Part shown: positions 27,645 through 37,518 of the stretch, piece after piece
Layout of the letters: each line of letters opens with the position of its first letter
How positions within the stretch are numbered: position 1 is the stretch's first letter
NCBI RefSeq assembly: GCF_012516315.1
Contig: NZ_CP051185.1
Coordinates: forward strand, 3,539,363-3,603,362
Length of the DNA: 64,000 nucleotides
Direction of reading: 5' to 3'
Source of the DNA: Limnospira fusiformis SAG 85.79
GTDB taxonomy: Bacteria > Cyanobacteriota > Cyanobacteriia > Cyanobacteriales > Microcoleaceae
Translations under genes and position numbers: made by a program
The notes under the pieces: model-generated
Seen by the model: only the letters and a program-made list of their open reading frames with translations
The model's database searches: none
Told to the model about the DNA's origin: nothing

Positions 27645-28347
27645 CCCCACTAAAGGCGTGGGGATTCCACATTCACAGACTCGCCGTTAGACAGCAGGCT
27701 GGCGCCAACCGCCCAAGAGGACAAATCTCCTGAGCGCGTGAGTTCCGGTATGCCCTACCGTACTGAGTCCTAACTTGAAAATGTTGATAGCGGCATTGAT
27801 ATCTCTGTCGCACTAATCGCACTCGCTTAATTTGCTTGATGTCATAGTAATTAAGGTCGTAAGTTCCCTTGAGCTTCAGAGTTCCGATTCCTTTCCGGTC
27901 TGAGAAGGTAATCGCTTTTCGAGTCTCTGACAGCTTCCACCCAGATGATTTGTATTCAACTGAACGGCAATTCTTTTTAAATTTAGGGAAACCTTTTTTA
28001 CCCTTAATGTTCTTCTTGCAGTTGTCGTAAAATCGGGCTATGGCAGACCAAGAACGTTCCGCAGCCGATTGTCTAGCCATTGAGTTGAGTTCATTGGCAA
28101 AAGGAAACTCAGTCGCCAATACTGCACAATATTTATTCAATGCGTACTTGTCTACCTTGATGTCTTTGTTGTCCATCCAGTAGCGCAAGCACTTGTTTTG
28201 AATAAATTGGCTAGTACGAATGGCTTCGTCTATGGCTTGATATTGCTTGTCTTTCCCTTTGACTTTGAACTCGTATACAATCATGGCATGAACCATTTGC
28301 AACTTACCTTATCTTAGTACACGCATAAAGTCGTCCTATAAGGACGA
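27645..28347 (-). mobile_element. Deletion derivative of an IS605-type element
   Basis: Right-end hairpin CCCCAC...GTGGGG at 27645-27663 and left-end hairpin CGTCC-TATAA-GGACG at 28331-28347 bracket a gutted tnpB. Both ends look intact, so it could be mobilised in trans like a MITE. Confidence 0.75.
27673..28302 (-). pseudogene. tnpB: IS605 tnpB with a large internal deletion
   Basis: About 160 residues of normal TnpB N-terminus (AMIVYEFKVKGKDKQYQAIDEA ... IKQIKRVRLVR) jump directly to the 3' end of the gene. In the next reading frame the end reads DRDINAAINIFKLG and then GHTGTHALRRFVLLGG, the usual TnpB C-terminus with the third RuvC Asp. The deletion removes the first two RuvC acidic residues and the zinc finger and shifts the frame, so the long frame ends in nonsense (QRYQCRYQHF...). 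Non-functional. Confidence 0.85.
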
Positions 28348-28379
28348 GGTTAATGACCCAATTTTTTGATAATTAATCA

Positions 28380-28850
28380 ATGACCACAACTCCCAATTTT
28401 GTTACCTCCCAGATTACCATTCGTCCCTACCGCGATCGCGACTGGCAACAAGTCTGTCAAGTTCACGATCGCGCCCAACCCGCCGAATTTGCCGGTTCTT
28501 GTGATTTAAGAGGGATGCGACCCCTGTCAGAAAATCCCTATATCGCCCGTATTTTCCCCCTCTGTCGCAAGTTTGTCGCCTGTGATGGCAAAAAAGTCAT
28601 TGGGATTATGGCAATCTACCAAGGCTATATTATCCTGTTGTACATCGATCCAGATTATCAACACCAAGGTATCGGATGCCGTCTTTTGCGTTTGGCGATT
28701 AATTTAATCGGTTCCCCAGCCTGGACTATTGTCATGGCGGGGAATAAAAACGCCATTCGGTTTTATGAAAAAGCCGGATTTGTCAAAGTCGAAACCTTTG
28801 AAAATACTGTTTCTGGCTATCCCTGTACCTTTGTCCGTATGAAACGCTAA
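28380..28850 (+). CDS. GNAT family N-acetyltransferase
   Basis: 156 residues, one GNAT domain. Acetyl-CoA pyrophosphate-binding motif A is LYIDPDYQHQGIGCRLLRLA (Q-x-x-G-I-G), followed by AGNKNAIRFYEKAGFVKVETFE, the typical C-terminal helix and strand. The substrate is unknown. It starts 30 nt downstream of the IS605 relic, and about 50 nt separate it from the glucosidase gene in the same orientation. Confidence 0.88.
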   Translation: MTTTPNFVTSQITIRPYRDRDWQQVCQVHDRAQPAEFAGSCDLRGMRPLSENPYIARIFPLCRKFVACDGKKVIGIMAIYQGYIILLYIDPDYQHQGIGCRLLRLAINLIGSPAWTIVMAGNKNAIRFYEKAGFVKVETFENTVSGYPCTFVRMKR

Positions 28851-28900
28851 ACCCGCCGGTCCGCAGTTAACTTCTATCCTACCCTTAACGATTCAATGCT

Positions 28901-31300
28901 ATGCAATATCCATCCCCAACCGTAAATATTCCCCCCTATACTTGGAATCGTCCCATAGGCCTAGGATGGGAAAAACCCTATACAGTACGCTACCCTAGTA
29001 ATTTAGATGATGGTCCCTTTCATGGAATGCCTCTAGGGGGTTTTGGCGCGGGTTGCATTGGTCGGTCTCATCGGGGAGACTTTAATCTATGGCATCTTGA
29101 TGGTGGGGAACATATCTTTCGCCCCCTTCCTGGCTGTCAATTTAGCGTTTTTGAGGAAATCGACGGTAAACGACAAGCCTACGCCCTATCTACCCAGCCT
29201 CCCCAAGATGGTAGCTTATCAGCATGGAGTTGGTATCCTACTTCCGATCAACATACCCAAACCGGAACCTATTACGCCCTTTACCCCCGCAGTTGGTTTG
29301 TTTATGAAAACGTCTTTCAAACTCAATTAACCTGTGAACAGTTTTCCCCAGTGTGGGGGGGAAATTACCAAGAAACCAGTTATCCTATTGCTGTCTTTGA
29401 GTGGATAGCCCACAACCCGACCGATAAACTAATTATCCTCAGTATTTTATTAACCTGGGAAAATACTATCGGCTGGTTTACCAATAGTTTAGAAAACCCC
29501 ACGGTCAAGGTCCGCGATGATGGTAGTCCCGTCTATGAATATCAGCCCCGCTGGGGAGATAGTCAGGATAATTTGAATCGCTTTGTCGAAGACTTCCACC
29601 GTGTTGGTTGTGTGATGACTCGCTTGAATATTAATGACCAACCGAGAGAAGGGGAGGGTCAAATAGCGATCGCCACTATTTCTAACCCCGCCGTTGAGGT
29701 ATATTATCACAATCGCTGGAACCCTAACGGTAATGGTTACGATATTTGGGAATATTTTTCTAAGGATGGGTCCCTGATTGATATACAGGATGACAGACCC
29801 GCCGTTGAAGGTGAAAGAATTGGCGCGGCTTTGGCGGTCCGCTGTATCCTCAGACCCGGAAAAATTCGCAAAATTCCCTTTTTTATCGCCTGGGATTTAC
29901 CCGTGTGTGAGTTTGAGGCGGGAGTTAGTTACTACCGCCACTATACCGATTTTTTTGGGCGCAATGGTCGTAACGCTTGGTCAATGATTCGGACAGCTAT
30001 GAAGCATTCCGACACCTGGCGTGAGAATATTGAAGCATGGCAAAATCCAATTCTCAATCGCCAAGATTTACCCCCTTGGTTCAAAATGGCTTTGTTTAAT
30101 GAACTTTATCTACTGACGGACGGGGGGAGTCTATGGACGGCTACAGATGAGGATCAACCTTGGGGACGGTTTGCTGTCCTCGAATGCTTGGATTATCGTT
30201 GGTATGAAAGTCTCGATGTGCGCCTGTATGGGTCCTTTGGCTTGTTGATGTCCTGGCCAGAATTGGAAAAATCGGTGATACGGACTTTTGCTAAGGCGAT
30301 CGCTACTGCTGATCATACCCCCAGAATTATTGGTTATAATCAAGCCTCAGCTATTCGGAAAGCGGCTGGGGCGACTCCCCATGACTTGGGGGCCCCTAAT
30401 GAACATCCCTGGGAAAAGACTAACTACACCAGTTATCAGGATTGCAATTTGTGGAAAGATTTACCCTGTGATTTTGTCTTGCAGGTCTATCGCGATTATC
30501 TGTTGACAGGGGCTGATGATATTCAGTTTTTGGTAGAATGTTGGCCGGCGATCGTCGAAACTCTCGATTATCTCAAAACCTTCGATCGCGATCAAGATGG
30601 TATCCCAGAAAATGGCGGCGCACCAGATCAGACTTTTGATGATTGGCGACTGGTGGGGATTAGCGCCTATTGTGGGGGGTTATGGTTAGCCGCTTTGGAA
30701 GCCGCTATTGAGATCGCAAATATCCTACTTTCCCATAATCGTGATCTCACTCCAGATACTACTAAGGCGATCGCTACCTGGACTAATTGGCTAGAGACCG
30801 CTAAACCTCTTTATGACCAAACTCTCTGGAATGGTAGCTACTACAATCTCGACAGTCAGAGTGGATCTGATGTCGTCATGGCTGATCAACTTTGTGGTCA
30901 GTTTTATGCCGCTTTATTAGGTTTGCCCGATATTGTCCCGCCACATCGCGCACAAGTGGCGCTACAAACCATTTATCAAGCCTGCTTCCAGAATTTTCAT
31001 AATGGCAAGTTTGGAGCCGCTAACGGTGTCAGAACTACCGGAGAACCCATGAATCCTAACGATACCCACCCCCTAGAGGTATGGACTGGGATTAATTTCG
31101 GTCTGGGCGCTTTCTTTATTCAAATGGGGATGAAAGAAGAGGCTTTTCAACTCGCCGAAGCCGTGATCACTCAAGTATATCAAAACGGCCTCCAGTTCCG
31201 CACCCCAGAAGCTATTACCGCCGCCGGAACTTTCCGCGCTAGTCACTATCTCCGCGCTATGGCAATTTGGGCTATGTATTATCAAATACAACACCCCTAG
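28901..31300 (+). CDS. GH116 family beta-glucosidase/glucosylceramidase-like protein
   Basis: 799 residues, the usual length of bacterial GH116 enzymes related to mammalian GBA2. The N-terminal beta-sandwich starts with the typical MPLGGFGAGCIGRSHRGDFNLW. The catalytic alpha-toroid follows. Its nucleophile is expected in ALFNELYLLTDGG (E of NELY) and the acid/base Asp in PDQTFDDWRLVGISAY, by analogy with the Thermoanaerobacterium enzyme. No signal peptide, so probably cytoplasmic. Likely cleaves beta-glucosides such as glucosylglycerides, but the substrate is not shown by sequence. Followed by an inverted repeat at 31312. Confidence 0.9.
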   Translation: MQYPSPTVNIPPYTWNRPIGLGWEKPYTVRYPSNLDDGPFHGMPLGGFGAGCIGRSHRGDFNLWHLDGGEHIFRPLPGCQFSVFEEIDGKRQAYALSTQPPQDGSLSAWSWYPTSDQHTQTGTYYALYPRSWFVYENVFQTQLTCEQFSPVWGGNYQETSYPIAVFEWIAHNPTDKLIILSILLTWENTIGWFTNSLENPTVKVRDDGSPVYEYQPRWGDSQDNLNRFVEDFHRVGCVMTRLNINDQPREGEGQIAIATISNPAVEVYYHNRWNPNGNGYDIWEYFSKDGSLIDIQDDRPAVEGERIGAALAVRCILRPGKIRKIPFFIAWDLPVCEFEAGVSYYRHYTDFFGRNGRNAWSMIRTAMKHSDTWRENIEAWQNPILNRQDLPPWFKMALFNELYLLTDGGSLWTATDEDQPWGRFAVLECLDYRWYESLDVRLYGSFGLLMSWPELEKSVIRTFAKAIATADHTPRIIGYNQASAIRKAAGATPHDLGAPNEHPWEKTNYTSYQDCNLWKDLPCDFVLQVYRDYLLTGADDIQFLVECWPAIVETLDYLKTFDRDQDGIPENGGAPDQTFDDWRLVGISAYCGGLWLAALEAAIEIANILLSHNRDLTPDTTKAIATWTNWLETAKPLYDQTLWNGSYYNLDSQSGSDVVMADQLCGQFYAALLGLPDIVPPHRAQVALQTIYQACFQNFHNGKFGAANGVRTTGEPMNPNDTHPLEVWTGINFGLGAFFIQMGMKEEAFQLAEAVITQVYQNGLQFRTPEAITAAGTFRASHYLRAMAIWAMYYQIQHP

Positions 31301-31340
31301 TTAATTATTCTGGTGCGTCAGCCATCCAACTATTTGTGGC
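31301..31340. repeat. Direct repeat, first copy
   Basis: About 40 bp starting TTAATTATTCTGGTGCGTCAG recur at 31425-31465, differing by one T. The second copy abuts the 3' end of a group II intron fragment (31466). Confidence 0.85.
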
Positions 31341-31367
31341 CATCATGATGATTCTATCTGACGCACC
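31312..31367. repeat. Palindromic small repeat (MITE-like or bidirectional terminator)
   Basis: Arms GGTGCGTCAG and CTGACGCACC, perfect over 10 bp, 36 nt apart, just after the GH116 stop. The same arms occur at 45720-45776 between convergent genes, so this is a dispersed element. It could act as a transcription terminator. Confidence 0.75.
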
Positions 31368-31424
31368 CTACCCCCTACCCATGTCTAATCATGATTACTG
31401 TGGTCGTCTGACCCACCAAGGGTG

Positions 31425-31465
31425 TTAATTATTCTGGTGCGTCAGCCATCCAACTATTTTGTGGC
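31425..31465. repeat. Direct repeat, second copy
   Basis: Copy of 31301-31340 containing only the left arm GGTGCGTCAG; it serves as the 3' flank of the intron fragment that begins at 31466. Confidence 0.8.
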
Positions 31466-31616
31466 GTTATGGTCGAAAGGGAAGTCGCCTTCCCCAACTC
31501 CAATTCAAAACCGTGCTTGATACTTTCACATCACACGGCTCCTGATGTGGATACCCCTTTTGACATCGGGAACAGGGTAACAACTTCCTGCTTTGTGACT
31601 TCAACTTTTAGAGCTA
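31466..31616 (-). mobile_element. Group II intron, 3'-terminal fragment
   Basis: Read on the minus strand it ends CCTTTCGACCATAAC and contains domain V (GAGCCGTGTG...AAGCACGGTTTT). It is cut at a TA by the IS630 element starting at 31617. The 5' part is not next to it. Confidence 0.85.
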
Positions 31617-32338
31617 TAGCAAAAAACAGAAAAGTTAGGACGTATAATGGCAAGGATATCTACAGAAGACCCAAAATGCCAGCCCCCTACAGTTACGACC
31701 TTAGACAAAAAGTTATTAATGCAATTGAACTAGACGGTATACCCAAAACCGAAGCCAGTCAAGTTTTCCATGTCAGCCGGAACACCATCAATCTCTGGCT
31801 GCAAAGAAAAGAACACACCGGCGACTTCCTCCCTAAACCTAATCGCCCACCTGGTCATAGCCACCAAATTACCGACTGGCAGAAATTCCAGGCTTTTGCC
31901 CAAGAGCATGGCCACAAAACCTCCGCTCAAATGGCTCAACTTTGGGATGACGACATCTCTCCTCGCACCATATCCAGAGCCTTGAAGAAAATTGGCTTCA
32001 CCAGAAAAAAAACTTACGGCTACCAAGAACGTGATGAGCAACAGCGAGAGGAGTTTATTGCTCAGATTCAACATATGGAGCCGGAAGGGTTGGTTTACCT
32101 CGATGAAGCTGGCATGAATAGTCAAGACTCGGATTATCCTTATGGTTACTGCGAGGAAGGACAACGCTTCGGTGCCCTCAAATCCGGGAAGAGGCAGGGC
32201 AGGGTGAGCTATATGGCCGCATGGTGTCATCAACAACTCTTAGCCCCCTTTACCTTTGAGGGTTGTTGTAATCGGACAGTGTTTGAGTTGTGGCTGGAGT
32301 TCATCTTAATTCCAACATTGAAGCCAGGTCAAACTCTG
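31617..32338 (+). mobile_element. IS630 element copy 1, 3' part replaced by intron
   Basis: Left end TAGCAAAAAACAGAAAAG with the shared TTAGGACG, inserted at a TA inside an intron fragment. It encodes the transposase from ATG 31677 (MPAPYSYDLRQKVINAIELD) with helix-turn-helix (KTEASQVFHVSRNTINLWLQ) and the first DDE Asp (VYLDEAGMN). At PTLKPGQTL the sequence switches to the end of an antisense group II intron. The second Asp (LDNATFH) and the Glu (NKIEKCW) are missing and no matching 3' part exists elsewhere, so this copy is dead. Confidence 0.85.
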
Positions 32339-32536
32339 GTAGGGGTCGAAAGGGAAGTCGCCTTCCCCAACTCCCATTCAAAACCGTGCTTGATACTTTC
32401 GCATCACACGGCTCCTGATGTGGACACCCTATTTGTCATTAGGAACAGGGTGACAAATCCCTGCTTTTGTGACTTCAACTTTAGGAAGCTATATACAACA
32501 CGTAGTCTTTAAACTCGCTCACGTCATGCACTTTTA
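32339..32536 (-). mobile_element. Group II intron, 3'-terminal fragment
   Basis: 198 nt with domain V and 3' end CCCCTAC, almost identical to the 3' end of the intron at 33263. It is interrupted at a TA by IS630 copy 2. Together with 31617-32338 it is a partial tandem duplicate of 32537-33460. Confidence 0.85.
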
Positions 32537-33558
32537 TAGCACCAGACAGGAAAGTTAGGACGTATAATGGAGAGGACGAGATGACTAAGAAGAACAAAAA
32601 TGCCAGCCCCCTATAGTTACGACCTCAGACAAAAAGTTATTGATGCAATTGCACTAGACGGTATGCCCAAAACAGAAGCCAGTCAAGTTTTCCATGTCAG
32701 CCGGAACACCATTAATCTCTGGCTGCAAAGAAAAGCACAGACCGGAGACTTCCTCCCTAAACCTAATCACCCACCTGGCAATAACCACAAAATTACCGAC
32801 TGGCAGAAATTCCAGGCTTTTGCCCAAGAGCATGGCCACAAAACCTCCGCTCAAATGGCTCAACTTTGGGATGACGACATCTCTCCTCGCACCATATCCA
32901 GAGCCTTGAAGAAAATTGGCTTCACCAGAAAAAAAACTTACGGCTACCAAGAAGGTGATCAGCAACAGCGAGAGGAGTTTATTGCTCAGATTGAACAGAT
33001 GGAGCGACAAGAAGTGGTCTACCTCGATGAAGCTGGCATGAATAGTCAAGACTCGGATTATCCTTATGGTTACTGCGAGGAAGGACAACGCTTCGGTGCC
33101 CTCAAATCCGGGAAGAGGCAGGGCAGGGTGAGCTATATGGCCGCATGGTGTCATCAACAACTCTTAGCCCCCTTTACCTTTGAGGGTTGTTGTAATCGGA
33201 CAGTGTTTGAGTTGTGGCTGGAGTTCATCTTAATTCCAACATTGAAGCCAGGTCAAACTCTGGTAGGGGTCGAAAGGGAAGTCGCCTTCCCCAACTCCCA
33301 TTCAAAACCGTGCTTGATACTTTCGCATCACACGGCTCCTGATGTGGACACCCTATTTGTCATTAGGAACAGGGTGACAAATCCCTGCTTTTGTGACTTC
33401 AACTTTAGGAAGCTATATACAACACGTAGTCTTTAAACTCGCTCACGTCATGCACTTTTACATCATCGCAGTCTCTATATCCACACCGTGACTAGTGGGC
33501 ATATCCCAACCATTACAGTTAGGCATTGGCTTTTAGTCACATCCTTTCCCCTTATGGG

Positions 33559-34424
33559 GTTAGGGGTCGAGAGTGAAGTCACCTTCACCCTCTCCCATTC
33601 AGAACCGTGCTTGATAGTTTCCCATCACACGGCTCCTGGTGTGGATACCCTATTTGTCAAAGGAGCAGAATCAAGAGACCTGCTTTCTACTTCGATGTTC
33701 AGAGCTATATGCACCACGTAGTCTTTAAACTCGTCCTCGCCATTATACTCTTACTGACCGCAGTATCTATATCCCCACCGTGACCTGTGGGCATATCCCA
33801 ACCATGACAATTGGGCTTTAGCTTCTGGTCACATCCTTCACCCTCTAAGCATGCGCTTACATTTTTCACTACTGCCTTGTGAATAGCATTACTCACTGGT
33901 TTATAGGCAGAGCGTTAGAGGGGTTACAACGTTCCGATTATATGGGCATTCCATCGTTAGATTTGTCCTCTCCGCCGGGGTACTTTTAAAGGTCTGTATA
34001 GGTAGTCGCACGAACCCCCTACTTTTCCCCTTGCCCTTTTGAGCGCAGCGTGTCAACCTATTTCGCTGCTAGTGTATTACGATGGTTCAAGTCGGACATT
34101 CGGTCTTGCTAATCATAGATGGTTGGCAGTGGTCGCGTCTTGGTAGTAGGTTCTACCTCACGCCTTCCGTTCCCCGCTTCAATCCTGGAGTTATGATTTC
34201 CAAAACTGGGGGTGGCTATCGCCGTTACTCTCTACTCCCTGATTTCTCAGTTCGTTTATGACCTTGAGTTCCCTGCCTTGCTTAGTTCCCTAAGCGTCGG
34301 GACATATAACCAGTTATGAGGATGGTCAGGAGAGGTCTCCTTATATCCAGATTCGGAGCTGGAATCCTCACCGGGTAGTTATTTCGGGCATTTCAGCCCT
34401 ATTTCATACCCGAACGTCTCGCAC
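33559..34424 (-). mobile_element. Complete ORF-less group II intron (866 nt) nested in another intron
   Basis: 5' end GTGCGAGACGTTCGGG at 34424 and 3' end CTCGACCCCTAAC at 33559. Domain V lies at about 33602-33635. Flanks GTAAGCGCATG and CCCATAAGGGGAAAGG join into the same context that is uninterrupted in the intron at 326-1196 (GTAAGCGTATACCATTGAGG). It is a twintron-like arrangement. Confidence 0.9.
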
Positions 34425-34715
34425 CATGCGCTTACACTTTTCACTACTCTACGAGATGTGCTCGCAGAGAGCCTAATAGGGGTTTAAACGTTCCGTATAT
34501 ATGGGCATTCCATCTTTAGATTTGTCCTATCCACCGGGGTACTTATAAAGGTCTGTACAGGTAACCGTTTCAATTCCCTGTTTTTCCCCTTGCCCTTTTG
34601 GGCGCAGCGTGTCAACATATTTCGCTGCCCATTGTTAACGATGGTTCAAGCCAGACATTCGGTTTCCCTAATCTCCTGGATGGTTGGCAGTGGTCGCCTT
34701 TAGTAGTATGTTCTA

Positions 34716-35673
34716 TAGCACAAGACAGAACACTTAGGACGTATAATGGAGAGGACGAGATGACTAAGAAGACCCAAAATGCCAGCCCCCTATAGTTACG
34801 ACCTCAGACAAAAAGTTATTGATGCCATTGAACTAGACGGTATGCCCAAAACAGAAGCCAGTCAAGTTTTCCATGTCAGCAGGAACACCATTAATCTCTG
34901 GCTGCAAAGAAAAGCACAGACCGGAGACTTCCTCCCTAAACCTCATCACCGACCTGGCAATAACCACAAAATTACCGACTGGCAAAAATTCAAGGCTTTT
35001 GCCCAAGAGCATGGCCACAAAACCTCCGCTCAAATGGCTGAACTTTGGGATGACGACATCTCTCCTCGCGCCATATCCAGAGCCTTGAAGAAAATTGGCT
35101 TCACCAGAAAAAAAAACTTACGGCTACCAAGAACGTTGGAAGCAACAGCGAGAGGAGTTTATGGCTCAGATTGAACAGATGGAGCCGGAAGAAGTGGTCT
35201 ACCTCGATGAAGCCGGCATGAATAGTCAGGACTCGGATTACCCCTATGGTTACTGCGAGGAAGGAAAACGCTTCCATGCACTCAAATCAGGGAAGAGGCA
35301 GGGCAGGGTAAGTATGATAGCCGCATGGTGTCATCAACAACTCTTAGCTCCCTTTAGCTTTGAGGGTTGTTGTAATCGGACAGTGTTTGAGTTGTGGTTG
35401 GAGTTCATCTTAATTCCAACATTGAAGCCAGGTCAGACTCTAGTATTGGACAATGCAACGTTTCATAAAGGGGGGCGGATTGCTGAACTGGTGGAGGCAG
35501 CTCAATGCCGTTTACTCTATCTACCACCTTATTCGCCAGACCTCAACAAGATAGAGAAATGTTGGTCGTGGCTGAAAGCCCGTATTCGCCACTGCATTGA
35601 GCAGTTTGATTCTCTCCATGATGCCATGGATTCCGTTCTCAAAGCTGCGTCCTAACCACCTTGACTAATGCTA
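34716..35673 (+). mobile_element. IS630 element copy 3 (958 nt), in an intron
   Basis: Left end TAGCACAAGACAGAAC, right end TGACTAATGCTA, TA duplicated at 34714-34715 and 35674-35675. Removing it restores intron sequence TTCTACATCACG. The element is complete but its transposase is frameshifted. Confidence 0.9.
34779..35655 (+). pseudogene. IS630 transposase, frameshifted at an A9 run
   Basis: Two frames cover the transposase: 34779-35174 (MPAPYSYDL to the HTH and linker) and 35095-35655 (KKTYGYQERW through VYLDEAGMN, LDNATFHKGG and NKIEKCWSWL to KAAS). The break is a run of nine A at about 35108-35116, where the in-frame copies 1, 2 and 4 have eight. All three catalytic acidic residues are present in the second frame. 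Slippage on the A run could still yield some full-length protein; otherwise it is a pseudogene. Confidence 0.85.
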
Positions 35674-35881
35674 TACATCACGTCTTCCGTTCCCCGCTTC
35701 AATCCTGGGTTTGTGATTCCCAAAACTGGGGGTGGCTACCGCCTTTACTCTTTCCCATAATCGCCCCAAGTGAGTTTAATACTCCTCCTAAGTATACTTG
35801 GACGGTATATTGCTATTTCTTAAAATGGGATTGACCTTGAGTTTCCTGCCTTGCTCGTTTTAGACCGAGCGTCGGAACATA

Positions 35882-36838
35882 TAGCACCAGACAGGAAAGT
35901 TAGGACGTATAATGGAGAGGACGAGATGACTAAGAAGACCAAAAATGCCAGCCCCCTACAGTTACGACCTTAGACAAAAAGTTATCAATGCAATTGAACT
36001 AGACGGTATGTCCAAAACCAAAGCCAGTCAAGTTTTCCATGTCAGCCGGAACACCATCAATCTCTGGCTGCAAAGAAAAGAACACACCGGCGACTTCCTC
36101 CCTAAACCTAATCGCCCACCTGGTCATAGCCACCAAATTACCGACTGGCACAAATTCAAGGCTTTTGCCCAAGAGCATGGCCACAAAACCTCCGCTCAAA
36201 TGGCTGAACTTTGGGATGACGACATCTCTCCTCGCACCATATCCAGAGCCTTGAAGAAAATTGGCTTCACCAGAAAAAAAACTTACGGCTACCAAGAACG
36301 TTGGAAGCAACAGCGAGAGGAGTTTATGGCTCAGATTGAACAGATGGAGCCACAAGAAGTGGTCTACCTCGATGAAGCCGGCATGAATAGTCAGGACTCG
36401 GATTACCCTTATGGTTACTGCGAGGAAGGAAAACGCTTCCATGCCCTCAAATCAGGGAAGAGGCAGGGCAGGGTGAGCTATATAGCCGCATGGTGTTATC
36501 AACAACTCTTAGCTCCCTTTACCTTTGAGGGTTGTTGTAATCGGACAGTGTTTGAGTTGTGGTTGGAGTTGATCTTAATTCCAACATTGAAGCCAGGTCA
36601 GACTCTAGTATTGGACAATGCAACGTTTCATAAAGGGGGGCGGATTGCTGAACTGGTGGAGGCAGCTCCATGCCGTTTACTCTATCTTCCGCCTTATTCG
36701 CCAGACCTCAACAAGATAGAGAAATGTTGTTCGTGGTTGAAAGCCCGCATTCGCCATTGTATTGAGCAGTTTGATTCTCTCCATGATGCCATGGATTCTG
36801 TTCTCAAGGCTGCGTCCTAACCGTATTGACTAGTGCTA
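35882..36838 (+). mobile_element. IS630 element copy 4 (957 nt), in an intron
   Basis: Ends TAGCACCAGACAGG and GACTAGTGCTA, flanked by TA at 35880-35881 and 36839-36840. It carries the only uninterrupted transposase gene of this family in the window. Confidence 0.9.
35945..36820 (+). CDS. IS630 family transposase, intact reading frame
   Basis: 291 residues. An N-terminal helix-turn-helix of about 60 residues (KASQVFHVSRNTINLWLQRK) and a second winged-helix part (ISRALKKIGFTRKK) bind the ends. The DDE domain has Asp in VYLDEAGMN, Asp in TLVLDNATFH and Glu in SPDLNKIEKC. IS630 elements cut and paste at TA, as seen for all copies here. One position reads KCCSWL where other copies have KCWSWL, and CYQQLL replaces CHQQLL; whether these harm activity is unknown. 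A start within AAAAATGCC without a clear ribosome site is common to all copies. Confidence 0.9.
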   Translation: MPAPYSYDLRQKVINAIELDGMSKTKASQVFHVSRNTINLWLQRKEHTGDFLPKPNRPPGHSHQITDWHKFKAFAQEHGHKTSAQMAELWDDDISPRTISRALKKIGFTRKKTYGYQERWKQQREEFMAQIEQMEPQEVVYLDEAGMNSQDSDYPYGYCEEGKRFHALKSGKRQGRVSYIAAWCYQQLLAPFTFEGCCNRTVFELWLELILIPTLKPGQTLVLDNATFHKGGRIAELVEAAPCRLLYLPPYSPDLNKIEKCCSWLKARIRHCIEQFDSLHDAMDSVLKAAS

Positions 36839-37170
36839 TATATACAGTTAGGGGGTAAACTGGGTCGAGTCAGTCTATCTCCCTCTAGGAGGTTATTTCA
36901 GGCATTGCAGCCTTATTTCATTCCTAAACGTCTCGCACAGTACTGGACAATGCAACGTTTCATAAAGGGGGGCGGATTGCTGAACTGGTGGAGGCGGCTC
37001 AATGCCGTTTACTCTATCTTCCGCCTTATTCGCCAGACCTCAACAAGATAGAGAAATGTTGGTCGTGGTTGAAAGCCCGCATTCGCCATTGTATTGAGCA
37101 GTTTGGTTCTTTCCATGATGCCATGGATTCTGTTCTCAAGACTGCGTCCTAACCGTATTGACTAGTGCTA

Positions 37171-37518
37171 TATTACCATGGTTCAAGTCGGACATTCAGT
37201 TTCCTTAATCATAGATGGTTGGCAGTGGTCGAGTAGGAGGTAGGCTCCTCCACACGCCTTCCGTTCCCCGCTTCAATCCTGGGGTTATGATTCCCAAAAC
37301 TGGGGGTGGCTATCGCCGTTACCCTCTGCTCTGTGATTTCTCGGTTCGCTTAGGACCTTGGGTTCCCTGCCTTGCTTAGTTCCCTAAGCGTCGGGACATG
37401 TAAACAGTTATGAGGATGGTCAGGAGTGCGCTCCTTATATCCAAATTCGGGGCTGTAATCCTCACCGGGTAGTGATTTCGGCCATTTCAGCCCTATTTCA
37501 TACCCGAACGTCTCGCAC
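37171..37518 (-). mobile_element. Group II intron, 5' half
   Basis: Starts GTGCGAGACGTTCGGG at 37518 and runs about 345 nt before meeting the right end of IS630 copy 2. Its 5' flank GTAAGCGTATG shows it entered the same internal site of an intron as the nested intron at 33559-34424. Confidence 0.85.

Larger units (their letters stand above)
33263..36938 (-). mobile_element. Outer group II intron, carrying three nested insertions
   Basis: 5' end GTGCGAGACG at 36938 and 3' end CCCCTAC at 33263 on the minus strand. Removing the inner intron (33559-34424) and IS630 copies 3 and 4 with their TA duplications leaves 891 nt, matching the 871-nt free intron. Domain V is present near the 3' end. It has no reverse transcriptase frame. 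It lies antisense in the transposase gene of IS630 copy 2, just before the LDNATFH codons. Confidence 0.85.
32537..37170 (+). mobile_element. IS630 element copy 2, interrupted by a group II intron
   Basis: Parts 32537-33262 and 36939-37170 add up to 958 nt, the same as intact-length copies 3 and 5. Ends TAGCACCAGACAGG and TTGACTAGTGCTA form imperfect inverted repeats with a TA on each side. The transposase frame (ATG 32600) breaks after KPGQTL and resumes at LDNATFHKGGRIAELVEAA, ending at 37152. The intron is antisense to the gene, so splicing cannot restore the transposase mRNA. Confidence 0.85.

Noticed and set aside
31730..32236. 168-codon minus-strand frame, repeated in other IS630 copies
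   Set aside because: Shadow of the transposase; it follows every copy and has no independent features.
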